Shown: one piece after another, positions 1 to 11,471 of the stretch
Layout: each line of letters opens with the position of its first letter
How positions within the stretch are numbered: position 1 is the first letter of the stretch
Program-made: the position numbers and the translations under genes
Assembly: GCA_017979445.1 (NCBI GenBank)
Contig: CM030707.1
Coordinates: forward strand, 24,186,586 to 24,250,585
DNA: 64,000 bases
Direction: 5' to 3'
DNA from: Akebia trifoliata
Lineage: Eukaryota; Streptophyta; Magnoliopsida; Ranunculales; Lardizabalaceae
Notes under the pieces: generated by a model
Told to the model about the DNA's origin: nothing
Database searches by the model: none
Seen by the model: the letters and a program-made list of their open reading frames with translations, nothing else

Positions 1-608
1 GTAGCCCGAGCCGAAATATCAGAAGTCCGAATGATCAAGTTTCAATACCCAGTTTGAATCAAATATAGACTCACTGGATACAAGTATCTCGTCTATGATT
101 GATCTGAAGAATTTCATGTCCCCAAGCGAACCGACGGGGAGAAAGAACAAATTCTATGATGAATTTCAGAAAGAAATATTTTGTTTCAATTTCTTTGTGC
201 CTGACTCAAAATCTTCAATATAAAATGTCAAAATTAAAAGTTAAACCTTTATTACGCTTGCAGTAATCAAGGATTTCAAACTTTCATAACAAATGACACT
301 TCCTTTTTCTAAAGAGTACAGTTTCCCCCCTTACACTAGGGGCATTTATTTTCAAATTATGTTCAATTATCCCCAGTGCAATGTTTCTTATCAAACTAGG
401 GACATTTTGTTCTGATGCCTGGTCAATTTCAACCCCAAAGGATAAGGTTAAGTTTGAATTAAAGGTTACCCTCTTGATAGCAATTTTGAAAACTCCTCAG
501 ATTCAAAGAGAGTTAAAATGTTTACCGGACCTTCATAAAATCTAACTTTTTATTATAAAAAAAAAATCAAATACGAGGTTGATCCCCCGTTTGTTCCCTC
601 AAAACTTA

Positions 609-1165
609 ATTCATTATTTTTGCACCCTGGGCAGGTAGAATAGAACTTCCTAAAAAAGAAAAAAAATTAGTTCATTACTCTTTCACTCCGAGTAGATAGA
701 GTAGAACTTCCCAAAAAAATTAGTTCATTACTCTTTCACTTCGAGTAGGTAGAGTAGAACTTCCCAAAAAAATTAGTTCATTACTTTTTCACCCTGGGCA
801 AGTAGAGTAGGACTCTCAAAAAGCTTAGTTAATTACTCTTTCACTCAGAGTAGGTAGAGTAGAACTTTCCCAAAAAAAAAATTAGTTCATTACTCTTTCA
901 CCCTGGGCAAGTAGAGTAGGACCCCTAAAAAATTAATTCATTACTCTTTCACTCCGAGTAGGTAGAGTAGAACTTCCCAAAAAATTAGTTCATTACTCTT
1001 TCACCTTGGGCAGGTAGAGTAGGACTCCCAAAAAAATTAGTTCATTACTCTTTCACTCTGAGTAGGTAAAGTAGAACTTCCCAAAAAAATTAGTTCATTA
1101 CTCTTTCACCCTGGCCAGGTAGAGTAGGACTTCCAAAAAATTAGTTTATTACTCGTAGGTAAAAG
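609..1165 (+). repeat. 52-53 bp tandem array in 3' UTR of element A
   Basis: About ten copies start near 609, 667, 720, 773, 825, 882, 933, 985, 1037 and 1090. Each begins with a TTAGTTCATTACTCTTTCAC-like segment. Two variants occur: A (containing CGAGTAGGTAGAGTAGAAC) and B (containing CCTGGGCAAGTAGAGTAGGA). Their order is B A A B A B A B A B, so much of the array is a dimeric ~105-bp higher-order repeat. Minisatellites in the 3' UTR are known in Tat/Ogre elements. Confidence 0.9.
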
Positions 1166-1507
1166 AAGACATTCAAATTTTGCTAAGATTATGCTCACTT
1201 TGCTCAGATTATGCTTAGTTTTTTTTTCTCAATCTTTGATCAGTTTCACACAATACATACACTCACACTTGCACTTTTTAGTCAGGGAGAATTCTCTAAA
1301 ATTCAAGGATCTGACACCGTCAGTGAGAGTTTGCGCTCAAGGACTTGACAATCTTTTAATTTGGGGAGAGCATTACCCTCAAGGATCCGAACACCCTGAC
1401 GAATTGCTAAATCAGGCTGCAAAATGAACTGTCACTAGCTTTGGCATTCAGATATCGCACTATCTACCAAAATAGATTTGCTATCTAGTTTACTTCAATC
1501 CTCTGCT

Positions 1508-1520
1508 AAAGAGGGGCATC
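1508..1520 (+). other. polypurine tract of element A
   Basis: AAAGAGGGGCATC directly abuts the LTR start TGTAGACACC. The same purine tract abuts the 3' LTR of element C on the minus strand at 39436-39450. It would prime plus-strand DNA synthesis during reverse transcription. Confidence 0.8.
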
Positions 1521-3270
1521 TGTAGACACCCCATTTTTGCATTCGCCTGATTAATCAACTCGTCAACCCGATCGCAATGATTCCCAATGATGGATGTGTA
1601 TTCCATTGCTTTATTTTGTTACCCAGATGTGTTTCAAAAATCCGGATGAGGTATCTCAAACTGACAAAACCTTAGAAACCACGCTACATTAGGAAATACG
1701 ATCCCAGAAACATAGAAATCATCATCTTGCAGATTAAAAAGAAGCTTCACGATAAAAATCACTACAAATTGACCAAATTACAAAAATACCCCTAACCTCA
1801 AAACAAGCCTAGAGCCTACGTTACGCTTATGAAAACTCTCTCAAACACATAAAACAACAAATCGAAATCAAATAAATCATTTTCCCAAATTTCACAGAAT
1901 TTGACAAAATTACGAAAATGCCCCTCATAAAGTTCACGACCATTTCACACAAAAAATTTCATAAATGACACAAACTAATATTTCCATTGAATTCCTTACA
2001 AAAAATCAATTCTAAAATATCCTAGAACATTAAAAACCGACTTGAAACATGAAAAATCCTCACTGGGGGCAAAACGGTAATTTCACAATTTTCATAATAA
2101 AAAAATTCGAAATTAATAAATAAAACATTAAATAATTAAAGTGAAATATTGATGAAATTAATTTAAAATTTTGAATTAAAAAATCGATCAATCGGACTTT
2201 CAAGTAAAATTGTTGAGGGTTCGTGAGATATTTCTTTAAGGACCCCTCCATTTGGGGGTCCAAAGAATTAAAGAAATAATGGAGGAGGGGTCTCCAAAAA
2301 TTAAAAGTAAATCAAGCAAGACTAAAGTCAAGGTATTAAAATCAATCAAGTGAGGCTAAAGTCAAAATTAAAGTCAATTAAGCAAGACTAAAGTCAAGGT
2401 ATTAAAGTCAATCAATTAAGACTAAAGTCAAAATATTAAAAGTCAATCAAATAAGACAAAAAGTCAAAATCATAATAGAGTTCTAATTAAATAATAACTC
2501 TATCTAATAGAGTTATAACTAGAAAATAATTCTACCTAAAGCAATTCTAATTAAAACACAATTCTACCTAAAACAATTCTAACTAAAATACAACTCTAAT
2601 TAAAAGAACTCTAATTAAACACTAACTCTATCAAAATCAACCCCTAAAAAATCTATAAATAGAGGTGCTCACACCCTATTTTCGTATCAAATCAAAAACC
2701 CTAAGAGAAGTAGGTCAAAAAACCTCCCTAGCCTCCCATAAATCCTAGTTTTGAAGTCTCAACTCCTTACCTAACACCCATATTTCAATTTTAGCCTTAA
2801 AAACACCTAGAAGCCCTTCAAAAACACCCTAAAATTGATAACAAAATTCGAAGAATCCAGATCTAAGGAAGAGATACCTTGCCTCGGAGATTCGAAATCA
2901 GATCCGGAGACAGAATGAAGTAAGGATAACGATACAATGAGCAGTTTTATTGAATCTAAGGGAATATAACCGTTGCGTTCAAAGGTAAAGTTTTTTTTTA
3001 TTTTTTTTCCTTTCTTTTTCTATCTAGGTTTTTGTTAGCAATGTAGACTTATTTGGGTTAAGTAGAGACCGGCATTGGCCAGGTGGGGTTGGCGCCTAAC
3101 ACTTTCCAACCCCGTAATGTAATCCCCGGATTCAATTTTTCTTCGTAGATTAGTTTATTTGCCTTTTAGAGTCAAAATTTGGTTCCTAGACCGTAATAAC
3201 TAGGTGGCGACTCCCAAACCTCAAGGGTCAAAAGTGGATCCGTGAACCCCGCGGATCGAGGGCGTTTTCA
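1521..3270 (+). mobile_element. 3' LTR of element A (1750 bp, Tat-like family 1)
   Basis: The LTR begins TGTAGACACCCCATTTTTGC and ends GGGCGTTTTCA, giving TG...CA ends. It is colinear with the reverse complement of both LTRs of element C: the first 150 bases, an internal block of short repeats around 2300-2470 based on AAGACTAAAGTCAA, and the last 100 bases all correspond. It carries no gene. The matching 5' LTR is outside the window. The base after its end (3271) is inside another LTR of the same family, so element A seems to be nested in it. Confidence 0.88.
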
Positions 3271-4696
3271 CAATCCTGCCCGACAAATGCTAATCTATAC
3301 TTTTTCCCAAATAACACTACATTGTAAAATAAACCTAAAAATTAATAGTAAAAAAATAATAATAATAATTACCTAACGGATTACAACAGTTCCATCAGTA
3401 TTGGTGGAGAGTATCTTTGTATTGTTATTCCTCCGTCACTGAATCTATTTTTGATCTCCAAGTTGAAGTATTTTTTTTCTAGATCTGAGTGTTTTCTATG
3501 ATTTTTGAAGGGTTTCTGAATGTTTTAGGAAGATTTCTGGAGTTTTTTTATATTTTTTTTTATAACAAAACTAAAGTTTGGATCATAGGTAGGGGATTAA
3601 GGCTTCAAAATCAAAGTTTGGGGAAGGTTAGGAAGATTTTTTGACCTACTTTTCCTAGGATTTATTTTGACCTCTAAGATTGGGTTGTGGAGACTCTATA
3701 TTTATAGATTTTTTTGACAGAATTAGAGTTTGACTATGTCTCCTTTTAGGTAAGGTGAATTAGGGTTTTGACTTAAGTCTTATTTGATTGACTAGGTTTC
3801 TTTAGATTAGGGTTTTGAGTTAAGTTTTATTTGATTAACTTGTCTTTTAAATTAAAATTTTTTTAATCTTACGTACAATGAAAAAGTATATTTTTAAGTT
3901 TTTGGAGAACCCCTTATAATTATATTTTAATTCTTTAGGCCCCCAGATGGAGGGGTCTTTTAATACATATTAGGGGGCTCCACTTAAATAAGTAGGCAAC
4001 CATCAATAATTTTACTTGAGGGCTTGATTGATTAATTTTCTTGGTTCAGGATTTTAAATTAATTTTATTAAGGTTTCACTTTACGTTAATTAATATTTTA
4101 TTTATTAATTTTAAAATTAAAATTTTTTTAATTGAAAAATTATCGTTTTACCCCTGAAGAGAACTTTTGCGTTTCAAGTCATTTTTCAATGTTTCGGGAT
4201 GTTTTGGAATCGGTTTTTCGTACGAAATTCAATGGGATTATGGGTTTATACCATTCATGAATTTTTCGACATGAAATGATTGTGAACCCTATGAGAGGCA
4301 TTTTCATAATTTTGTCAAATTTGGTAAATGTTGGCGAAATGGTTTATTTGATTTCACTTTATTGTTTTATGTGTTCTAAAGGGTTTTCCTAAGCATAAGG
4401 GGATTGTAAGGATGTTTGGATGTTAGGGGATTTTGGTAATTTGATTATTTTTTAGTGATTTTTATCATAAAACTTCTTCTTATCTATAAAATGATGATTT
4501 CTATATTTTTTTGGGGTTATATTTTCCTAGTGTAGCGTGGTTTCTACAGTTTAATTAGTTTGAGATATCTCATCCGAATTTCTAAAACATATCTAGTAAC
4601 AAATAAAGCATTGGAATAATCATTCATCATTGGGAACCATCGTAATTGAGTTGACGAGTTGGTTAATTAGGCGAGTGCAAAAATGGGGTGTCTACA
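3271..4696 (-). mobile_element. partial LTR of the same family, inverted (minus orientation)
   Basis: It aligns to the + strand text of the element C LTRs from about base 185 to the end, finishing with GGGGTGTCTACA at 4696. The first ~185 bases are missing exactly where element A begins, so the missing part should lie left of element A, beyond the window. It is more diverged from element C than the two element C LTRs are from each other, so it is older. The first five bases after its end are GAGTA, the expected target duplication to look for. Confidence 0.8.
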
Positions 4697-5193
4697 GAGT
4701 AATGGGTTGAAAGAAGAAGAAATAACTTTAATTTTTACAAATTCAATGGAAGGATTTTTCTTATCTTTGCTTTGGCCATTTAAATGTAAATTACATATTG
4801 TACTCTTGAGTAGGTTTATTCAGAACATATAAACCTATAGACTATCATTTTAATTTACTTTTGAGATCTTAGTTACATAGCAGGAGTGAGACTCGAGTAT
4901 GGATGAGGGGTAGATGCGGGGAAGTAGTTGCTGTAAAACTCCATACAAACGAGATTAAAGTGGTATGAGTTTATGAACATGCTGTTACTAGCACACCAAT
5001 TTCCAAATAATTCTCAAACTTTGACTAGAAAGAAATTTGTTGAGCAATGTAACTCATAATTCATTTATGAACATATTAGTTTCTTAAGTTACAAATTCAC
5101 TTTAAGACACCCCTATATTTTCTATTGATCTTGCATTATAAAAAATTCTTTAGCTAAGCTTTCTTAAGCTCATGAATTTAAGTTTTATGAATT

Positions 5194-5259
5194 AAATTCT
5201 GTATGTCACATGATTTGAAAAATCCATGTAGCATAGCTGCAATTGGATATATGGGACAT
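5194..5259 (+). repeat. 66-bp repeat, inverted partner at 7884-7949
   Basis: This block reads GTATGTCACATGATTTGAAA and onward to ATATGGGACAT. It is almost identical to the reverse complement of 7884-7949, with about one visible difference. In both copies it can be read as SHDLKNPCSIAAIGYMGH in one frame, so it may be an exon fragment of an unrecognised gene. Confidence 0.8.
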
Positions 5260-6150
5260 ATGGTCTCCTATGCTAAATATGATTAGCAATTGTGGAAGAG
5301 AACATTATCATGCGCTATTTTTAATGATTTTGATAAGTCTCTAAAATGTTCTACAATGATCGCAAATGATTTATGCAAAAAGTTATTCTTAAGATTGAAA
5401 TCTAGTCCTTAATGGCCAATGTATTTTTTTTTCAACTATTCATAATCACACATGTTACTTGTTCTTGAATTTCTTATGCAGGTTTGACAGGAAATTGAAG
5501 AACACATATGACCATCTATTTTTCAACAGGTCTTGCTTACGTTTTCTTGACAGAGAAATACAATATCGTCGTTTGACTAATTTGTTATTCTAATGATTTC
5601 TGATCTAGAATTTTTATTTTTACCAGCTTATAGTTTTATAAGTGATTTTGTGCATTTTATTTTATCATAAAAACTTGTTCAAAGTACCGCATATTGTAAT
5701 TTCAAGTGTTTCAAAAACAAATACAAAAATCTCGTTCTTTCAATAGTACTTGATTCATGAGGAATAATCCTGTAAGCGTTGGTGATCTCCCAATTAGGAG
5801 ACCTAACATGTGGTATGTCCTAGCATACTGCATGTGTTCCATATGCTTGATGTATATTGGGGCTGAGAGATTTTCTTCATGTTAGCTAGTCAACAAAAAA
5901 TTGGTCTAGTGGTTGTTCATAATTGTCATTTATTTATGTAATAATGAAATGCAGATATGGGTGCTTGCAACACATGTGTATATCCAAATGTCTAATCGGA
6001 AGATGTTTTTGTTTAATTGCAGAATCAATTTTGTACTTGTGGTGGCAAGCCGATAGTTGATGGTAGTTGAACTGCAGAATCAGTTCATAGATATGTTCAT
6101 GGACATTGGGCCTTAGGAGCTTTCATCTTGCAGAGTGCAATTGATTCATC

Positions 6151-6308
6151 ATGGGAGGTTTCCAGTATGGCCGAGGGCGTCCTCGCATTGTGGGCATGGT
6201 CATGGTCGTGGGAGGAGGCAACCTACCGATAAATCTGCTGATGAACTGAATAACGAATTGCAGCCAGCTGTGATTGGATCATTTGTGTTGGTTTTAAATG
6301 AAAATTAG
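6151..6308 (+). pseudogene. fragment resembling the C-terminus of an ALY/THO4 mRNA-export adaptor
   Basis: One frame starts MGGFQYGRGRPR. After a shift of frame it continues GHGHGRGRRQPTDKSADELN before running to a stop at 6306. Arg-Gly-rich sequence followed by a K-S-A-x-x-L-x-x-(D/E)-L tail is the pattern of plant ALY/THO4 proteins, which bind mRNA and the export helicase in the nucleus. Only the tail is present, the frame is broken, and the RNA-recognition domain is missing, so this cannot be functional. The identification rests on a short, low-complexity match and could be another RGG protein. Confidence 0.4.
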
Positions 6309-7124
6309 AAACTCATTAACTGTTGTTACTTATTTCATATTTGGCTCGGCATGTTAGCAAGTTGGTAGATTACAAGGGGTGTATGGAGGAGTTCCTAGCT
6401 GATTTTGAAAAGAAATTTGAGGGTTACGATGATGGTGAAAGCAGCTCACAACTTGTTTTATGATTTGTATTTCTTTGTACAAATACTTGAGAACTACAAT
6501 GATTTCACTATTGAAGAGTGAAACATTACAAAAAGACAGCCATATCATTAAACCAAATGTCTAACAAACCAAGAAATTTGATACAACATGAATATCCGTA
6601 GCATTCTAGTAATATAATCATTCTTATCATTTGCTCAGTGCACTTACATTGTGTATGGTTCATCTCCAAATTTGGCTTCCAACTCCAATGGGACACTATA
6701 AGCAATATTTTGGATTAGAAAATTGTCCCCAACACTCTTTTAAGTTTTAAATCACTACTAATCTTACAAGTTTAAGGTGCCATAATCAATCATCCATAAA
6801 ATAAATATAGTAGAAATGAAAAAAAAGTATAAATAAGATTTTATTAGTAACCCAAAATTTATAGAGCAAATTCCCATCAGTATTACAAATTTAAGTTCAG
6901 ATTATTGTGAAGCCAACATAGAATATACACAAGGGATGCAGGTGTTCAAAATCCACGATACATGATCGTAGTGAAACAACAATCAATCCCTGAAATTCAA
7001 GAAATATGTTTAGAGAAGCCTGCATCGTTAAGTACATATATATAACTTACCAAAATGGCATAACTAAGAAACATAGTTGGTCAACCTATTATCAACACCA
7101 CAACATGTCATCTCCTCATTCTTC

Positions 7125-7440
7125 TCAATGCCAAGCAGAAGCTGAAATCAAGCTCCTGTTCTTCCAGCCCAACAGCATTGCCCCATCCTTCTCCTCCAGC
7201 GTTTAGTGTTCCAAGTAATAACTCAATAGCCTCTTTATGAAAAAATTCACGTGGGAACTCAGTGGGAAAGGCTTGAACTTAGCCATCGTAAACATCGACT
7301 TCCATTTTCCCAAAACCTCATGTCACTCCACCCTCTCCTTCTGCTTGCGAGCAATTATGTTCACGATATCCCTAGCTAGGAAATGTTGCTCCATGTTGAT
7401 CCATTCCTTCCACCTTGCCATCCAACCTACCTTCCACACT
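7125..7440 (-). pseudogene. GRAS-family transcription regulator C-terminus (PAT1/SCL-like), broken
   Basis: The minus strand reads EQHFLARDIVNIIA, then HEVLGKWKSMFTMAKFKPFP, PLSSHVNFFIKRLL, and finally DGAMLLGWKNRSLISASAWH before a stop at 7125-7127. This is the PFYRE/SAW end of GRAS proteins of the PAT1/SCL type, which ends in W-x-W-type SAW residues. Two in-frame stops, one in VE*HE and one in EH*TLEE, break it. The N-terminal two thirds of the GRAS domain are absent. It is a non-functional fragment. The + strand frames at 7006-7443 are its antisense shadow. Confidence 0.8.
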
Positions 7441-7883
7441 TGATTCCTACCCAAGATGATCTGATGTTACATATTACACTATACCAAAAGAAGCTAACCG
7501 TCATATTCTATTGAAAAAAAATATAAAAATAGAAAAGAAAAACTCATCGAATTCCTTTTTCTATTTTCAAATTTGTACTAAAAACAAGTAAACACAAAAG
7601 AGTTCTACTTGCCAATTTTAGTTCTAAAACAACCCATCTCTTACCTAAACAACAACAACACATTTCTTCTTAGTAAGGATACTTCTATAATTAGGAATGT
7701 TTGGGGCACAATGGAACATCTCTCCAATTTGTAAACTCTAGTATCTTTTGGACTTGGGTTATGCACATAAATAAGAGAAAATCTGATAAAAATTAATTAT
7801 CGTAAGGGGTCACAGATTAACATTTCAACACATACGTCGAGGCCCAAGCTTTCTATTAGTTTCTTCATAACATGAGAGTCTAG

Positions 7884-7949
7884 ATGTCCCATATATCCAA
7901 TTGCAGCTATGCTGCATGGATTTTTCAAATCATGTGACATACAGAATTT
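7884..7949 (-). repeat. 66-bp repeat, inverted partner of 5194-5259
   Basis: Reverse complement of this block equals 5194-5259 apart from about one base. It lies inside a 62-codon minus-strand frame (7797-7985) that reads CMSHDLKNPCSIAAIGYMGH followed by LDSHVMKKLIESLG. The frame looks protein-like but I cannot assign it to a family. Confidence 0.75.
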
Positions 7950-8856
7950 GTTCATAGTCAATGAACAGATAATTAATGCATCCATTCACTAGCTGAATGT
8001 TATATAAAAATGCTTACCCATGTTGGGACAATAGTATCTGGTTTGTGATGGAAGATCGTAATGTAAATTATGGCTGAACTCCCCATTGGATTAAGAGAAA
8101 TTATGATTATTTTGAGTTCCTTATCCTGGAAATGAGGAATAATTTCAAATATACATAAGCGAGTGCATGCCAAATAATTTCAAATATTGCATACTCAATA
8201 TTTTACTAACCCTGCTTGTTTAGTGACTCCTTACTATACATTCCTGGTCCCCAGCCCAGATAGGTGTAATACTGGTGTCATTACAAGATTCCTTCGATAG
8301 GTCCATATAAAAAATACAAATTACTAAAATTACAAATGTCTATGACCCTTTCAAATCTTACTAAGTTAGTAAGACTAGACTTACTATATTTTATCCCACT
8401 ATTCTTAAACCAGTAACTTTAAAAAAAATTACCCTTCTATGCAAATGTCCCATATTTTGTTCATCTAAAGTGGCATGGTTACAGGAGGCATCTAACAAGA
8501 GCATATGTGAATGTGATAGATATCTAACCGTGCCATGTGCATCAAGATAAAATAAAAAGGACTCATGATGTGCATTGTGGACCGTGTAGGACTCAATCCA
8601 TCTCAAATTGGAGGCATTTTAGGAAGACTAGGCTTGACCAAACAAAATGTCTAAAGTGCAAACTCATACGAGAGAATGCTATACATTATTTTTTTTTATT
8701 AAAAAAAAAATTGAACCCAATTGCAAACTTGTTGATTAGTTCTTAAAAGCATCAGCTGAGATAACAACCAATAGAACTATAAGTTCTTGAACATCAACCA
8801 AATTTCAAACTTTGACAAAGACAAAAAGAAATTAAAAAAAAAACCCTCCTGATTAC

Positions 8857-9071
8857 CTTGGTCTGGAAGTTACTTTGGGTGGTTTGATGGGATAATCAGG
8901 AGGGAAATAGACTATGACAAAGAACACTCCTCCAGAATAAAGGCGCTCAACAAGACCCATGATGGTTGCTTGCCAATGGAGGAGATCCTCTCCAACATGA
9001 CCAACACTGCAAGATGTTGGTGGATCTCTCTGTAAATCTTGAAGCTCTTTCTGTATTCTTCTAGTTGCAAT
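8857..9071 (-). pseudogene. ubiquitin-conjugating enzyme E2 (UBC8/UBC28-type) N-terminal exon, start codon lost
   Basis: The minus strand reads [20 protein letters not shown], then [34 protein letters not shown] and KVT. This is the N-terminal half of a plant class I E2, normally starting M-A-S-K-R-I. The expected ATG is ATT at 9069-9071. The exon ends CCAAG at 8857 followed by a GT donor at 8855-8856, a normal junction before the HPN/active-site-Cys exons. I did not find the active-site exons in the flanking 4 kb. A leader-like sequence lies on the same strand at about 11517-11880, beyond the solo LTR. Best reading is a dead partial E2 copy. Confidence 0.8.
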
Positions 9072-9328
9072 GAAAATCTTCCCTTGATTTTTTAAAATAT
9101 ATTATATTAGAACATTAACCAAGTTGAGACTAAGAGAATCATATATAAAAGAAATCAAAAATCAAAGTCCCATTTATCATCTTGGAGAAACATCAAAAGT
9201 TCAAAACCCTATGTTTTACATAAAGATTAAAATTTAAGAACAAGAGATATTTAAAAAAAAAAAAAGGAATTTTGAGATGCAAATGAGTTAAATTAGGAGA
9301 AATAGAATATGGAGAAACAACCTTAAAA

Positions 9329-9333
9329 TAGAA
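9329..9333. repeat. target-site duplication TAGAA (left)
   Basis: TAGAA directly precedes the LTR start TGTAGACACC and recurs at 11467-11471 directly after its end. Confidence 0.9.
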
Positions 9334-11466
9334 TGTAGACACCCCAATTTGAACGGGCCCATACTCGAAAGGGCCCCAAAATACAGATTTTTCAATAAAA
9401 ATTGCTAACGGGCCTCAAAAGCCCAAATCAATCAAAATATGTCATTTTGACCCAACCAAGGCCCCTAAGACCTCTCAACGGTTTAGGAGGCCCACCAAAA
9501 GGACTCGACCTACCTTACGTTTTCCCAATATTCACCGCACCATTTCCAAAATCGAAAATAATGAATTCTCAATAAAATTTACCGATGGGCCTTAAAAAGC
9601 CCGATTTGCCAACACTGGCATCTTTGATCAAACTAATGATTTCAAAAATCACAAAAAAATAAATAAAATTAAAAAAATGAGACTTGAGACATCTAGCACT
9701 TTTTCTACCTTCACCGCTCCATCTCCGAATTCGAAAAAACCTAAGCCCACCTAAGGCCCATAAACCCTCAATTCTTCAAAATCTATCTTCCTCATCTTAA
9801 CCCTAACCTAAACCTAATCCCACACCACCTAAAATCTAAAACCAACCTACACCCTCAAAATTCATTCCAAAATAAACCCTCAACCAATCCCTAAAACCCA
9901 AAGCCATTTCTAAAATCCAATCCCAACACTACAAAGCCCACAAATCATTAACCATATCCAATTCATTACCCTAACCCATAAACCAAAACCTACATCAACC
10001 AATCACTTTTTTGTCATCAAAAGATGACACATGTCATCACCCCATATCTCCTCCCTCATCCAACTACCTACCCCATTAAACCTCATCTACCCACACATCA
10101 ACCCATCACCTTTTCTCTCAAATCAAACACATCTACCCACACCCCTAGCCTATACCTCCCCTAACCTACCCACATCAACCCATCACCTTTTCTCTAAAAA
10201 AAATCTAATCTACCCACACCCCTAACCTATACCTCCCCCTAATCTACTCTCATTATTTCCTACAAAACCCACATTTACAACCTAAGCCTACATCCATCCT
10301 CTCAAGTCAAACACTCAACCTCTCCCATCAACCCATCTCAACCCTTCATTTTCACCAATTTTGACAAATGACATCATCTCACTCACCCTCCCAAAATATC
10401 ATCAACCATCCTCTTAAATCCTTCATTCTCTTAAACCAAACATCACTTAATCACAACCACCAATTAATTACCTCCTCACACAATCTCATCTTCTCAACCA
10501 CTCTCATCAATTCTCTTCCATCTAACACTCAACCCAAATGGGTTGAAAGATACAACACATTTAACCTCCCATCCCTAAATACCATCCTATCTCTCCCAAA
10601 TTACACCTACTCCTCTCTTGAACTCATAACCATTCTATCCTTTTTCTTCACTTCACCCCCATTATATCCTTAAAATAACTCCTCAACATCTATAAATACC
10701 CTCATCCTCTTCCCAAAAATTCCCCTAATTTTTACTACAAAAAATCCTCCCCAACTCTCACTACTAACAACTATCACCATTCTCACTAAGAAAAATCATA
10801 CCATTTCTCTCTCACTAATCCTCCCCAAGTCTCACAAAAAAAAATCACATACTACACTCATCTCTCTCATCATCTCTTCTCTACTCCTTCAACCATACAA
10901 AAATTATATTTTCTTAAAAATACTAAGGACTCAAGAAGACTCAAAGAAGAAGAAGGAAAGAAGAAAGAAGATACAAGGTGGGTGCAACAAAAATAACCCC
11001 CTTCTCTTCTACACCCTCTCCTCCTCCCTCTTCTATCATCCCCCTCATCTTCACTTTGTTCAAATGGATTTGAGATGAATGGACCTTAAGGCAAATGATC
11101 CATTAGGATCATCATCCTATGATCGAGTCGAAAGTAAATCCTTATTTAGGGTACAAATGCACACACGTGGCACTTTATTTTTTTTGTACTTTCTTAAATC
11201 AAATGACCGAGTTGAGTTGAGGTTACCACTATTTAGTGGGGAGAAAAAGGTGCCTAACACTTTCCATTTTCTCCAACCGAGCCGCTTACCCTGAATCTCA
11301 AGGTTCGATTAGTTCTTATCCACCGAGAGTCACTAAACACTAAAAATGTCACTTTTTTCAAAAAATGCATATCGGGTGACCATTCCTACCCACTTACAAT
11401 ATGAATGGTGGTAACTCCTAACCTTAGTAGATGTAGTCATCGTAATGATGAAATCACGTGTCTACA
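9334..11466 (+). mobile_element. solo LTR, Tat-like family 2 (2133 bp)
   Basis: It starts TGTAGACACCCCAATTTGAA and ends CACGTGTCTACA, so the ends form a short inverted repeat. A perfect 5-bp duplication (TAGAA) flanks it, with no internal region, which is the signature of unequal recombination between two LTRs. About 9780-10730 is almost free of G on this strand. The 64- and 101-codon frames at 10031-10673 exist only because G-containing stop codons cannot occur there. The same family forms the 5' LTR of element D (30706-35191) and the inverted solo LTR at 32475-34835. Confidence 0.93.
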
Positions 11467-11471
11467 TAGAA
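11467..11471. repeat. target-site duplication TAGAA (right)
   Basis: Identical to 9329-9333; it marks the insertion of the family 2 element that later became a solo LTR. Confidence 0.9.

Larger units (their letters stand above)
1..1520 (+). mobile_element. 3' internal part of Tat/Ogre-like LTR retrotransposon (element A)
   Basis: This non-coding stretch precedes the LTR at 1521. Its last ~260 bases, including the segment about a quality tract and the sequence just before the LTR, match the reverse complement of 39436-39640 in element C, which is the same position of a related element. That shows this is the 3' untranslated part of a + strand element whose body lies left of the window. No convincing coding frame remains; the 78-codon frame at 1191-1427 lies in the conserved 3' UTR and resembles no known protein. 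The region carries a tandem array at 609-1165. Confidence 0.75.
4697..9328. other. gene-fragment zone between retrotransposon LTRs
   Basis: Apart from the fragments listed separately (an ALY-like tail at 6151-6308, a GRAS C-terminus at 7125-7440, an E2 exon at 8857-9071 and a 66-bp inverted pair), I see only AT-rich sequence without a convincing gene. The next ~140 bases after the ALY-like piece, near 6360-6460, can be read as a short acidic tail (FEKKFEGYDDGESS) ending at a stop, but I cannot name it. Several unrelated broken host-gene pieces on both strands in 4.6 kb suggest capture by a Helitron or Pack-MULE, or retroposition. I could not find convincing element termini. Confidence 0.5.

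Noticed and set aside
609..1165. CRISPR-like array
   Set aside because: The units are contiguous without unique spacers and the DNA is plant nuclear; this is a retrotransposon minisatellite. The same holds for the 38-bp hairpin arrays.
7006..7443. Two plus-strand frames of 66 and 68 codons
   Set aside because: They are antisense to the clearly recognisable GRAS C-terminus on the minus strand.
10031..10673. 64- and 101-codon frames on the plus strand (also 31211-31490)
   Set aside because: Same G-poor LTR tract as above; no similarity to a protein family and not conserved between the LTR copies.
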